64,000 bases of DNA. It comes from Wuchereria bancrofti. Its lineage: Eukaryota; Nematoda; Chromadorea; Rhabditida; Onchocercidae. The position numbers and the translations under genes were made by a program. The notes beneath the pieces were generated by a model. It was given only the letters and a program-made list of their open reading frames with translations. It searched no databases and had not been told where the DNA came from. Shown here piece by piece: positions 1-29,810 of this stretch; the first letter of the stretch is position 1; each line of letters begins with the position of its first letter. The stretch is from contig SSBO01000009.1 of NCBI GenBank assembly GCA_005281725.1, positions 9,455,795-9,519,794 of the forward strand. The letters are read 5' to 3'.

Positions 1-17546
<17,546 letters not shown>

Positions 17547-17654
17547 TAAATATTGTTATGGCATTCAAGGAAGTCATTAATGACCTATTCAGATGACTTC
17601 GTGATTTCCTCTTGATGAAGCAGTGCAGATCGAGAAGGAAAAAAAACAAAAAAA

Positions 17655-17668
17655 TCCGGAATTCCGGA
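17655..17668. other. Perfect 14-nt palindrome in the unc-62 3' UTR region
   Basis: TCCGGAATTCCGGA is its own reverse complement and sits 109 bases after the unc-62 stop, in sequence that is otherwise AT-rich. A related inverted repeat (TCCGGAA..TTCCGGA) occurs in RRP36 intron 1. Function unknown. Confidence 0.6.
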
Positions 17669-18856
17669 AAGATCAATCATCCGTGTAGCAGCTATAATTA
17701 TTTGGAATATTTTCAACACGGAAATGAATGTTTTGCATACACGGATAACATCTGAATACACAGAAAAATAATTACAAAGAAAGAAAAAAAAAAAGTATTG
17801 TGATATGTATGAAGGAAGAGGATACTGTAATTTCTACATCAATGATAGTAAATATACGGATGGTTATTCTTTTTTTTTTTCTCTTTCTCTTTCTCTCTCC
17901 CTCTCTTTCATTCAATTTAAAGTTTAAAAATTATAGCAAAAACGTAAATTAAAATACATTAGGAGATGATGGTAATAATAGTCAAAAAAATTTTTTTAAT
18001 TGTTAATTTTGTGCAAAAATTAGCATTTTAATTTTATTATTTATGAAATTCAATTCCGCAATTCTTTCAAGTTTTTAGCAAAAAAGAAAAAATTTGCTAT
18101 AAAATGAATTCATTACTTTCTTAAATTATTAATTTTTTTTTTTTAATTTGCTCAAATTGAATTTTTGAACTCAGTTCTGCTTGTGTCGGTGTGTTTTTTT
18201 ACTATTTTTCAAAGCTCTTTTTTTCTTATTTTTTTTTCTGTTTATTACTCTTTTATATGTTTGAAAGCTGAATAATACAATATTAATTTATCACTAATTT
18301 ATGTGCAAATTTGAATAAAAATAAAATTCATAATTTACTTCAAACTTAATTGTTTGTTTTTGATTGAATCATTTTTTTTCTCCTTTTCTTACCTTTTGAT
18401 ATGTATTGAAATATTAATAGAAATAGCGCCAACTATTCAAAATTGTATAATATCAAAACAAAAAAAACAAAAAAAATATTAGTGATATTGTTATTGTTGT
18501 ATTAACTTAAATTATTTGAATGATTTTTTTTAAAAAAAAAAAGAAACAACCCTCATAAAACTTTGTTCCCAAAAAAATAAAAAAAATCGTCTAATTACGG
18601 GAATTGAAATTAATTGATGGAATTCTTTTTCTTTTTTTTTTTTGTGTTTAAAATTTTGCGCTTTCTTTTCAGTAATCAATCAATCTTTCTTCATAATTTA
18701 TATGTAAAATTAAACTTGGAATGAAACTGTATGTTTTCATAACAAAATGGAACAGAATTATAATTTATGCTAAAATAACAAACTTTAACCTTTTATCAGT
18801 TTAAATTTGCTGCAAAAAGTATTTTTGAATAAATATGTTAAAAAGAGCTTATTTAT

Positions 18857-18905
18857 CAATCAATCAATCAGCCAATCAAACAATCAGTCGATCAATCGAT
18901 CATTT
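18857..18905. repeat. ATCA tetranucleotide repeat, imperfect
   Basis: Runs of ATCA with CAGC, CAAA and CGAT interruptions. Intergenic. Confidence 0.75.
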
Positions 18906-19438
18906 CAAATCATTTCCTGCAAGTTTGTTATTTTTTTTTCAACCGATTGCAATGAAAAAGCATATGATAATAATGCGATATCAACTGGCAAAATGATAAT
19001 TTGCATATAATTCGAAATATATGAACTCAATTATTCATAGGCCGGTGGAAAAAATAATGATCTTCCAGATATGTTTTTTTTTTTCGAACATTTCTTTTTT
19101 TTTGATGCACTGATAATTGATAAGTACAGTAATATATGAATTTGATATCTGCTATGATAAGCTTTCATTAATATCATTTCTTTTTTTTGCCTTTTTTGTT
19201 TTTTTTTCTTGGAAGTGATTAATTAAAAAATAGAAAAAAAATTTCTAATAAGATCAAATATTTTATGGCAAAAAAAATTTATCAATTATTATTGTTAAAA
19301 ATTAAAAATGTCAGCAAAAAAGGTTATGACAAATGATTAATTTACTAGAAATTATAGAATTAATTAGTTAATTGATTGCATAAAAACTGTACTTATTATG
19401 TATGCTTTATTTATTTCGCCGTTACTACCATTACTATT

Positions 19439-19501
19439 TTATTATTATTGTTATTACTATTATTATTATTATCATTGTAATTATTATCGCTATTATTATT
19501 T
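19439..19501. repeat. TTA triplet microsatellite
   Basis: An interrupted (TTA)n. It produces a Tyr/Ile-rich spurious open frame on the + strand. Confidence 0.8.
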
Positions 19502-19978
19502 GTCGGTACGTACAGGGCTCTTGCTTTTTCTCTTCTCATTTATTTTTTATTTTTTGTCTCTTTCTCACTCTGAAAAAATATTAGCTTAAATAGATTGAAA
19601 AAAAAAGTAATAATAATTTATCAATTATCATATTGCTAATTGGAATGCAAAATGCTAATCGTTTATTCTAGAAAGGAATATTTATTTATTTTAGAAATGT
19701 TTTGACAAAAGTCAAAAGTGAAAAATGTAAAAAGATAGCTAAATTTAAATTATTTTAAGAAATAGTACTTCATTTTCTAGTTTATTTATTTTCTTGGCTC
19801 TTTTTTCTCCTCCTTTCTTCCTTCCTTCTTTCTCCTTCTCTTTAAATCAAATTTTAAAATTTAGAAATCAAAACGAAGCGAAATTTTATTTTCCTTTTTT
19901 TTCTTCATATGACGCGGGCTCTGTTATCCATGACTGTTTATTTACTATTCTTTCGTACTCAAATACGCGTGTAATTTT

Positions 19979-20020
19979 GTTTGTTTATTTGTTTATTTAT
20001 TTGTTTATTTGTTTTCTTTT
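19979..20020. repeat. TTTG/TTTA tetranucleotide repeat
   Basis: Alternating TTTG and TTTA units, intergenic. Confidence 0.75.
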
Positions 20021-20960
20021 TGTTTTTTAAGAAAGGAATTCTTCATTTAGATTTATTTTCGTTGCATTTCATTCATTTGGATAATTTGTAAGGAAAAAGA
20101 AGCAAAATAATAACAGAGAAAGTGAAAAAAAAAAAGAAAATGGGGAGGAAAGAAATGAAACTTTAATTCCTTTTTTTGGTAATCTTTATTAACAACTGGA
20201 ATTTGAAATTCCGTTTCAAATTTTAGATTAGTTTTAAATCATAAATTCAGCTAGTTATATTATGATATTATTGTATTATTTAAATTTTTTAATTACTTTT
20301 CCTAAACGGAGATATTATTTCATGATGAGCTGAGAAAATTTAATTTATATTTCAAAAACCAATTTCATCTTTATTATGCAAGCCTAAATTTAGTATTTGA
20401 CAGATTAATTAATTAGTTGGCACTAAACTAATAGGTTAGCTTGAAATTTTTTGGAGAGAAATTTTTGAATAATTTAAAATGTTTTAATGGAATGAATGAA
20501 TAAGGAAAACGAAATGGTGGTGCTAATGCTTTTTATGCATTTAATTCATATCTTAATTAATATTTAGTAAACAGTTCAAATGATTTTAAAGTTTCAAAAA
20601 TTTACAATATGTTTGCTCATATAGGTTAAGCATTTGCAAGCTTTTTCATCAGATAATTTAATAAAATTGAATTGAAAATTTAATTATAGAACTTAAACTA
20701 TTCCTACATATAAACTAGTTAGTATTAGAAAGATGTAACGGAGAAAAAGATTTTTAGCAAATTTTTTTAATCAAAATTCCATTTAAACAAATTGCAATCA
20801 TTGGAAGAAATGTAACTGATTTCTCAGCTTCACTGTGAAATTCGAATTAAAAATTAATTATTTTATTTAAATATATTAGTATAATTGATTGATATTAGGT
20901 TGTATTTATGATCATAGAAGCAGCATAATGTATTGTTAACTGTGAATGATTATAAATAAT

Positions 20961-21050
20961 TTGATTTGATATGATATGATGCGATATGATCTGATTTGAT
21001 ATGATATAATGCGATATGATCTGATTTGATATGATATGATATGATTACTG
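20961..21050. repeat. Three-copy 30-bp tandem repeat (GATATGAT family)
   Basis: Units at 20961-20990, 20991-21020 and 21021-21050, each beginning TTGATTTGAT or CTGATTTGAT. Copies 1 and 2 differ at two positions; copy 3 decays at its end. Each 30-bp unit is itself built from GATATGAT submotifs. Confidence 0.85.
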
Positions 21051-22508
21051 TTTGATTGCATTACATGTCTTTTTTTTTCATTTCATTTTTTTATTTTCTT
21101 CCTTTTTTTGATGCTTTTATTCTTTTGTCCTTTGTCTTTTGCGTCAAAATGTTGATAAAAATTCTATTTGCTATAAACTGTTTTCAATACAGAATTCAAT
21201 TCATTTATTTACTATTATTTAAAACCTATCGCTTTTTTCATTATTAAAAACTAGCATTTAAAAAGTTAAAACAAAAATAAACAAATTAAATTTGAAAAAA
21301 AAACTGAAGAAAAAAGACTATAATTAGAAGAAAAAATTAACTTGAAAGTAAATGATGGAAATTTTTGATCGGGAAAATATTGAATTAAAAATGGAAGCTA
21401 AAAAATAAAATCTGCTGAAAAGTTCAACTCAAAAAAGGGAAAAAAAATTGGTTTAAATTGAAAGATGAACAAATTATAAATATTTGCTAAAGAAGATGAA
21501 AACGAAAGAAAAATTTGAGTCGGTTTTATTCGAAATTGATTAATTTCAATAATAAATGATAATAGTAACACTAAAGTCAGCAATTAACAAGTTTTATACA
21601 ATGATAATTACTCGTCTCACCTTGTATACCTAACATTTTAAGCTTTTTTTTTAGTTTTTGCAAGATCTAAAGAAAATTTCACTTTAACTTTTCATTTTCA
21701 ACTTTTAAATTAGAATTTTCGGTTTACAATTTATTAATGTTTATTCTTTTCATCTAGATGATTTGTTAATGAAAAAAATGTTTTTCGACATATCTTTTTC
21801 ATTTATTTCGATTGGATCAATTTCAGCTATTATTGCATAATAATGTAATTTCGATCAGTTCATTTTTAATTTATCCATCATTTAAAAAAAATCCAATAAT
21901 GCTACGCAAAATTTTTTCTAACTTTTTTCATATCCTAACTTTTTCTTGTGTTTTGAAATTTCTACAAAAATTATTAATCATTAATGCTTCTTTCTCTTAA
22001 ATTTTGTAACGAACTCAAAATGATACAAAAAAAAGAAATTGAAATTATTTGCTTTCAGTTTTAATTCAAATTGACAAAAAAAAAATCAAATTGTATTTCT
22101 TTTTTTGAACAAATAATAATTATTACCACAATTTGTTCTATTTATTTTTTCCTCTACATTTATCTTTTTTCTTTTATTCTTTCTTTTTTGTGTGGAATTT
22201 ATCGTCTCATTTTGTTTTAAAAAAAAAAAAAAAAACTAATTAGAGGATTAATCATGTTTACCAAAGAAGCGAAAGTAATTACTAATAATGTCAATAATTG
22301 ATAATATAGCAATATTTATCCAATAATAATATTGTTAACATTAATAATAAATAATAATAATAACAAATAAATAATGATGGAAATAATAATGACTATAATA
22401 AATAATTGTAAATAATTGCGATGTTTCACATACCGTTCAGCATTATAAATTAACTGGTATTCGTATCAGCGCAAAATTGTTTACTGCAACATATTTTGAA
22501 CCCATCTA

Positions 22509-22575
22509 ATCCGTTGTCAACCCATTCGTTGTCACCAATCCGTTGTCAACCGTCCATTGTTATTCGTCTGCTGTC
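22509..22575. repeat. Short degenerate tandem repeat with CCGTTGTCA core
   Basis: Variants of (AAT)CCGTTGTCAACC, CATTCGTTGTCACC and CGTCCATTGTTATT in tandem, in a locally less AT-rich island. Not coding. Confidence 0.6.
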
Positions 22576-24245
22576 ATCCGTCACTCGTTCTCATGTCCTT
22601 GAAGTACTGTCTGATGTAAAAGTGGTAAATCAAACTTCAAACATGAAATTGAATTGAAGCAATTGTTTGTGATGCATAATATTTCATTAGTTAATGCATT
22701 TTTAATATTTCATTCTAGTTACCTGATTTATTGATTCTAAAACAACAAATTCATTTTAAACAGTGGTGTAACAGTGATAATAGATAACTGATATTATTAT
22801 CATTATCATTCCCAGCCTTTATCACTGATGAGCTCGCATTAACTCTTTTTTTCTTTAAATAAATTTTACATAGTGTTAAAATATGTGATTCGTTGACATT
22901 TGAAACACATTTAAAAAAGTGGAAAAGGTTTTAATCTTGCTTTCATATTAATATTATCGAATTATTCCTTATTTTAAATTATTTAAGTAAGCAATTCATC
23001 TTGTTAATAATTACTTTAAAAGAAATATATGCTTCTTTTTCAAAAAAAAAAAATTTTTTTCAAAAATTTTTGTCCTAATCTCAGTTTTATTTTTCTTTTC
23101 TCACTTTTACAAAATAAAAACTCCAAATTTTCAGTTTTGCGAATGTTTCAGTGCTAGAGCAGAACGTAAATGGATAAATATTTCATGCTGCTTGTGTAAT
23201 GAAAAGATTCAAGTTAATAAATGGAACTTAATAAAAATAAAAATTCAACTAACCGTTTTATCATCGTCCGATTATTTAAAAATGATTGCTTAAAAAACAT
23301 GGAAAAAATTGTCTAATATTATTATACTTCAATGAAATAATAGAATGTATATGTATTTAAATTAAAATTTATTTCAATTTTTTATTGCAATTTTTCATTC
23401 GATTGAGAATCGGTGAGAAATTATTTTTTGTTAGAAACACATTTGTTGTCATTTTTGCAAATATTGGACAATAGATTTTTTGGCTTGCAAAGGATTTTTA
23501 GCGCTCTTATCTCTAAAACTCTCGAAATAAGCCGTAAACGATGCATAAACTAAAAATTTATGTCACAAATTTCACTGCAACTAATTTTAAAATTTAATTT
23601 TGCTTTATGCTAGTGAACGAAAAGGATGGATCATCATCGTAACAATGCAAAAATAATCAACGAAATTCAACAGTCTGAATATGATAGCTTATTTAATATT
23701 ATCAATGAATGTTTGGATGTTTATTTTACTGGCAACAGAAATCCTTATCAGTATCCATTATCATATCAGTAAATGACAAAAAAATAGCAAATTTGAATAA
23801 ATGGTAAATGAAAATTATGAATTATTATTAATGAATAAATAAATAAGGATTACAAACGAAATCTTAATCATAACAACATTTTCAAAAATAGAATATGACC
23901 ACATTATTACTGTTTGACTCATTAGCATGCAATCGTAATCTGAGCATTTAAATTAATTAAATTCGTAATAATTTCATCTAATTACTTGTATTACTCAAAA
24001 ATATTGTGAATTAAATTGCCTAATTCTAAAGTTTCTTTTCGCATTTGTTTACATATGTATATTTCGTTTCTTGAATACGAAAATAAATTCATCTAGCTTT
24101 TTTAATTAATTAATTAATTTATTATACAAAATCAAATAGATCAAATTTATTGAAGTAAAAAATAGTGCTATAAATAGATACGCATAAAAAAGCAATAATT
24201 AAATGCACTTTTGATTTCAGATTTTAAATTTTAGTTAATTTTGCT

Positions 24246-27200
24246 CTATTGCTGTTTCGTTTCATTCTCTTCCATATCATCGTTTCCGGTTACTGATTTT
24301 TCCATACTTTTTGAATCTGATACTGACGATACTTCCGGTATATCACCCGTTTTGCTTTCAGCACTACTACAATTCAATTTTATCAATAATTCAAGCAAAC
24401 TACAATATATTCTATTCAACTTATTCATTTTATGTTTGTCAGTTTTAGTATTAAAATTTTAAATCAAAAAATCAGAAAAATTGTTACAAACCTTTTTATT
24501 TGTGATATTACTGTGTGCGCATTGATATTTTTCATCAAATCTTCCTATAATAAGTTTGTATTCGTTGTCTTAATGGCAAAATTTTATTGAAAAGTAAAAA
24601 TAACCAAAATATTCCTGCTGCTTTTTTTGAAATTACTTTTTAAACATTTTTTTTAATTCAATTTTTATTAAAAAAGAATGAGATATTTTGTGTATTACCT
24701 CTGATAGCATTAGCTAAAAATTTTTGCATGTTACACATGCATATTTTTAGTGTGTATGTAACGACAAATTTAGTTCAAAAAACAAAATTGAAAACTAAAA
24801 ACAAAGACAACAAATAAAAACATAATGTTATTAGTGTAAACAAAAAGTTTTATAATAGTATTTTACTAGTTTTATGCTAAACTTAATTTGTATAAATTTT
24901 AAGTAATTTAGAGTAGTTTAGAGACAGTTACTGTACAAAAAGCAAGCATTTCAATTAATAACATATTGTTATTAGTTTAAAAAATTTTTCATTTACAATT
25001 TTTATTTTGAAATAACAACTTAAGAACAATCTGCTTTTTAGAATTTTAAACAAATATGGTACAAAACAGGAAACAAAAAAGTGAGGTGAAACTAATATCA
25101 TAAAATTTCAAGAACTGCTTGAAAATGCAATATTCAAATGTCCACTATTACCTATTAATAAAATTATCCTATTTGATCAGCAAATTTGACTTGAAAAAAT
25201 AAAAAAATAATTTTAGTTGTATATCAACTAATTAAATGATAAGAAAGAATACAATAAATTAAAAAAAAACATACTTTTGCTCGGATTTGTTGAATTAATT
25301 GTCGCAGCTTATCTTTTTCACATAAAGTGCTATCACCTATAAATTTTTTTTTTGATGATGACAGTGATAATAATAATCATAATATTGCTATTACTATTAT
25401 TAGTAAAGGTAATAACATTAATAGTAGTGATAATAGCAAGCACATAAATGACATTTGTTCATCAAAGGAATACGGACATGATTAATAAAAAAGAGAAAAA
25501 ATTGAAATATAAAAACAAAAACGTTTGCACAAGGAGGCAAGAAATTAAATGTAAAAATGTAAAATGTAAACAAAAAAACTGTAAATAACACCCAATTAAT
25601 CCCAATTAATCATAAACAAGTAATTCAATTATAAATAAAATGGGAATCATTTCGGTAAGCTTTCAGTATTAGAAAAGTAAAAATTTGTTTCAAAAATTTT
25701 AATAAAAAAAGGAAGAACGAGAATACGGCTACACTTAAATGTCATGCAATTTATGGTAATATTAAACAAATTAATCATACAATAAAAATAATGTTTTAAT
25801 TTTTTCAAATTAAAATCAAATTTAAGTGTTGTTTAATTTGAATCAAAACAAGTCAAATAATGTTAGTATTTCTAAAAAAAGAAAAACAATGATTCATAAT
25901 CTTAATGGGAAAATCAAAATCTAAATTTTCCCTTTTTTAGGAGAAAAAAGAAAGATGATAATTTAGTTTATAACTCTGTAATTTTGTGAATTACTTTTAT
26001 CAAATTTCGATTAATCTAAACGTGAAGTTTTATTGTTGGTTTGAATCAATGAATTACCATATTCACTGCATGTAACAGATTGTGTTGATGTTGAACGACG
26101 TGCTGCAATTAGCATTTTACGCTTACGTAGTGTACGTGAATGCACTGACAATTCTTCTGCCTTCTAAAATAATATCATTATAATCGTAATGCAATATACC
26201 TATCGCATTCAGTAATTTATTCTTAAATTAATTTCACATTTTTTATTTCTGATGCACAAATAATATATCTATGTTTACAAGAAATAATTGTAAACTACAG
26301 GTTGTTTACGATATGGATAATACGATAATGAATTTATGCTCTCCATACAATTACATAGTACTAGTTTTCTTTGCGTACAGTAGTATGTAAATTATTGCTG
26401 TAAATTACAGTAATAAGTTTACGCTATCATGCAAACACTCTTCCATTGTACATTACGATAGTATGATTACAAATCATTGCTGTAAATTGCGGTAATGAGC
26501 TACAGTAATACAGTACCATCTTGCGTTCACTGGTATAATTATAAATTATTACGGTAAGTTGCAATTTCACAGTACAATCTTTGAATCCGTATACACAATA
26601 TTTATAAAGAAATAAAAATAAATTACAAATTCTGACATCTGGAATCATCCTTTCATGTATGTTATCAGGCTGTTTGCTTGCATGTTTGACCGTAACAATT
26701 GGTGCAGTACTCTTTTTGATGTTACTGTATTTATCACCTGATAAAGTGATGCGACGATTTTCGCAATCATAATAGCATGCAATTGATGTGGTTATAAGTA
26801 GAAGTATGATGAAAATTGCAAGTAATATCAAAACATACAGTCTAAAACTATTGACAATGAATATTTTAAATTTGCTTTAATAATGATCTAAAACTGGTAG
26901 CGGTAATTATTTTTAAATTTCATTTAACAATCGGAGTTGAATAGAAAAAACCCATGATTTAATTAAGCGGAAACATAGAGAAGTAATCTAAAAATGAGTA
27001 ATTACAGTGAAATAACTTCAATCGACTAAATTGTCAAATTTCTAATATTAAATATATATTAAAGAGTAATGCTTCAAATTTTAATTTAAATTTCAAAATG
27101 GACTTAACACTTTGCAAAACAATTGAAATATTATGGTTTTTTACAGCAGCTATTATTTCATTTTTAATTTAAACACGAAATTTCATTTTACTCAGTCAAA

Positions 27201-29810
27201 TTTAACTTAAGGTATTGCTTTTTTTCGATCACTTTTTCCCATTAATGATTACAAATGGCTGTGATAATTAAATGTTGAGAAAAAGGAAAACATTAAAATA
27301 ATAAGAATAATAATTATAACTAACTCAAAATAGCCAAAAATTAAATTATTTTTGTATTTTGCTGATACGATAGTAATATTTGTTAATGTCATATTAGATT
27401 CTGTATCATTCCATGTCGAATCATTATAATCCGAAATCCATGTAAATGGAATATAAGTTGTCGCACTTATCATATTTCTTTGCAAACGCTGACTAATATT
27501 TGATCGTCGTATTTCACGTTCACTTAATTTTGCACTCGTTTTAGTAACTGCTGCTACTTCTCTGATATGTCGCATTTTTGGTTCAAAGAAAATTTTTTCC
27601 CATTCTATAAATTTCAATTTAAAACAAAAAATTTTACTTAATAATAAAAATGTTACCTAATTGTTATTCAAATTTCAAGAGAAAAAAAGCAAATCACGCT
27701 TTTTTTTTTGTTTTCACCTTTCTCTTTTTTTTTGTTCCGAAAACAAGGAAAGCAAAAAGAAAATGAATTTTAAAGTATTTGAAAATAAATAATACTACTT
27801 TCATGCTTATATCATTACATGCATAAAACTCCATACATTTAAAATATATAAAAATATATCATTAACTTAAAAGTTCTTTCTAATTTTTATTAATAAGTTT
27901 ATTTAAACTAGTAAGTAATATGAATATTTAAAATAGTAACTTTAACCTGATAAAAAATTTTGCACGAATAATGTATTATATTCATTGTGATCACTTGTTA
28001 TACATAATCGAATACATTTAAAATATTTTTGATTAATATTATCTAATCTATTCTTTAGCATATTCTCTTCTAATATACAATTAACTTCCATAATTAACTG
28101 ATTTTCCTCTTCTTTTCGCACATTCCACGTTAATGGACAGTAATTGTGATCATGAAATATAGTAATAAGTAATAAGTTTTTGGATAATTCATTTCGATGT
28201 TTTTTTTCTTGTACAAATCGGTGGATTATTTTTTTTTTAATATATAAATAAATGTTTGCGAATTAAAATTCAATTTTCAAATGAAGCTAAGATTTAATAA
28301 ATCTTTTGAAAGCGGTAACTTTTATTACATATTCAATTAATTCCTTACAATGGAAAAAAAATTATCAAAAAAGAAAAAGTAAAGCGAACAGTCGAACATT
28401 TTTCAATCTGTTCATTACAAATTTTAAACTAACCAGCTGATATTTAATAATTATTAAATTTTAACAAATAGCAGCAATCAATTAGTAACTTAATTAATGT
28501 GCTGAAAAAATGCTTAAGAAAAAAACGCCATTCTTCTGATCCATTTATCATTAGACTAAAATGTTCAGTTCTTTTTTTTAATTTGAATTTTTTTTTACGT
28601 AATATCAAATTTTACTTTTTTTTTTCAATGAATAGAAATCATTTGTTTGAAATTTTATCTAACACCTGTTCCTGCTTTTCTGATAGAAATGAAAAAAAAA
28701 AAGAAAAAGGAGAACGAATTGATGGATATTCATTCTATTAGAATACAAAAATATTCCACTAAAATTACATATCAAAATGATAAATTTAAATGAGGTGTAA
28801 ATGATAGAAACAAAAAATTGTCACCTATAAATAAAAAACATTATCGAACATTTTTTTTTTTTTTAGTAACTGTTTTAAAGAACTGTGCAAAGAAGAAAAA
28901 AATCAAAAAAGTGAGCACATTTCCACAAATATAATAATACGTAATTATTTTCATAAAGCAAAAAAAAATCAAAATTTTTGAAAATTAAAAAAAAAATTTG
29001 TGGAATTAAAAAAATAAAAATGTAAATTTTACTATTTCAAATAATAAATTATGCCAATCGATAAGAATGTATGGTTTATAAGTTGCAAATAGCATAGAAA
29101 TTTCCATATGACAACTATTACTGTCATTATGAATTATTAAATTTAGAAAAAGTTGATATTTTTGTGTGGACAATAATGCGACATGTAAACATTTTTGTAA
29201 TATATAATGCACCTAAATGAAATAACCATAATTTGTTTCAAATTAATTCATAAAATATAATTATTTGATTCAAATAAATAATTTCTAATATGGAATGAGA
29301 AAGTTTTAATTTAATAAGTACAGAATTATTTGTTGCTTATTTCAATAAAATTAATATATATCCAACAATTATTGCAAATAGTACTACTTTTAAAGTAGTT
29401 TGTGTTTCCTAAATACTCTAATCAAACAAATATTGAAGAAAATTAGGATTTTTAAAAATTTAAATTAAATAATTTAGCCAACCTTTACTTCATCATTAAA
29501 TGATTCATGAAATGTAAGTTGAATAATACTGTTGTTGAAAAAATTGCTTGAATTTACAAGTATAATTAAAATATTTAATAATATAATGCATTTCTGAAAT
29601 TTTTACTATTAAAAAAAATAATTTAACAAAAAAAAAAAGCAAAACTTTTATCAACTCAAAGTCTTAGGGCGACTAAAATTTCATTTACCCTATTTTTTAA
29701 TTTTTCTTTCTTTTTTTTTGGTTGGGATTAGCATTAATTGCTTAAAGTAAACAAACCATGAAGAGCAAACAGCTATGGCTACAATTAATACGCCGATTGT
29801 AAACATCCAT
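24246..29810 (-). CDS. Unrecognised type I membrane glycoprotein with coiled-coil cytoplasmic tail
   Basis: I do not recognise the family. Exons on the - strand: 29810-29757, 29593-29483, 29212-29033, [one small exon or junction unresolved], 28207-27947, 27604-27325, 26841-~26637, 26163-26058, 25336-25275, 24544-24492, 24399-24246. The product starts MDVYNRRINCSHSCLLFMKC followed by a long hydrophobic run, a signal-peptide-like N-terminus. A luminal domain carries at least six N-glycosylation sequons, with NDS, NDT, NMT and NIT clustered just before one transmembrane segment (LYVLILLAIFIILLLITTSI). The tail is basic, then coiled-coil-like (KDKLRQLIQQIRAKEDLMKN), then acidic. Length is about 490 aa. 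Phases join everywhere except between 29033 and 28207, where one base (mod 3) is missing. The donor after 26637 is also uncertain. Its start lies 1.16 kb downstream of the PACS stop on the same strand. Confidence 0.6.
26011..26163 (-). CDS. Possible alternative 3' end of the membrane-glycoprotein gene
   Basis: The exon ending at 26058 (donor GGTAATTC) stays open if unspliced and reaches TAA at 26013-26011, giving the C-terminus ..SEYGNSLIQTNNKTSRLD. Splicing instead joins G|GTGATAGC at 25336 in phase and adds the coiled-coil/acidic tail. Two isoforms with short and long cytoplasmic tails are therefore possible. Which is used cannot be decided from sequence alone. Confidence 0.4.
   Translation of the reverse strand, partial: KAEELSVHSRTLRKRKMLIAARRSTSTQSVTCSEYGNSLIQTNNKTSRLD
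26285..26560. repeat. Degenerate internal repeat rich in TGTAAATTACAGTAAT motifs
   Basis: Inside an intron of the membrane-glycoprotein gene, three diverged copies of a motif like AATTATTGCTGTAAATTACAG can be seen near 26390, 26470 and 26545. Each is followed by GTAATRAG-like sequence and preceded by TACNATAGTATG. Similar GTTTACGATAT and ACGGTAA words recur near 62160-62240. This may be a decayed dispersed repeat family. Confidence 0.4.

Larger units (their letters stand above)
17547..24245. other. Intergenic region between convergent unc-62 and the membrane-glycoprotein gene
   Basis: 6.7 kb without a recognised gene. The first part will include the unc-62 3' UTR; AATAAA overlaps the stop (TAATAAA at 17544) and another AATAAA lies near 18317. 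The rest holds microsatellites, two short tandem repeats (listed separately) and AT-rich filler. Confidence 0.65.

Noticed and set aside
19398..19589. Overlapping open frames of about 60 codons
   Set aside because: They are produced by the TTA microsatellite (Tyr/Ile runs) and have no gene structure.
29033..29212. Possible relationship of the membrane glycoprotein to GLMP/NCU-G1
   Set aside because: The spacing of LHV..W..LL is reminiscent of GLMP's luminal region, but the rest of the protein, including the long tail, does not align by eye, so I did not name it.
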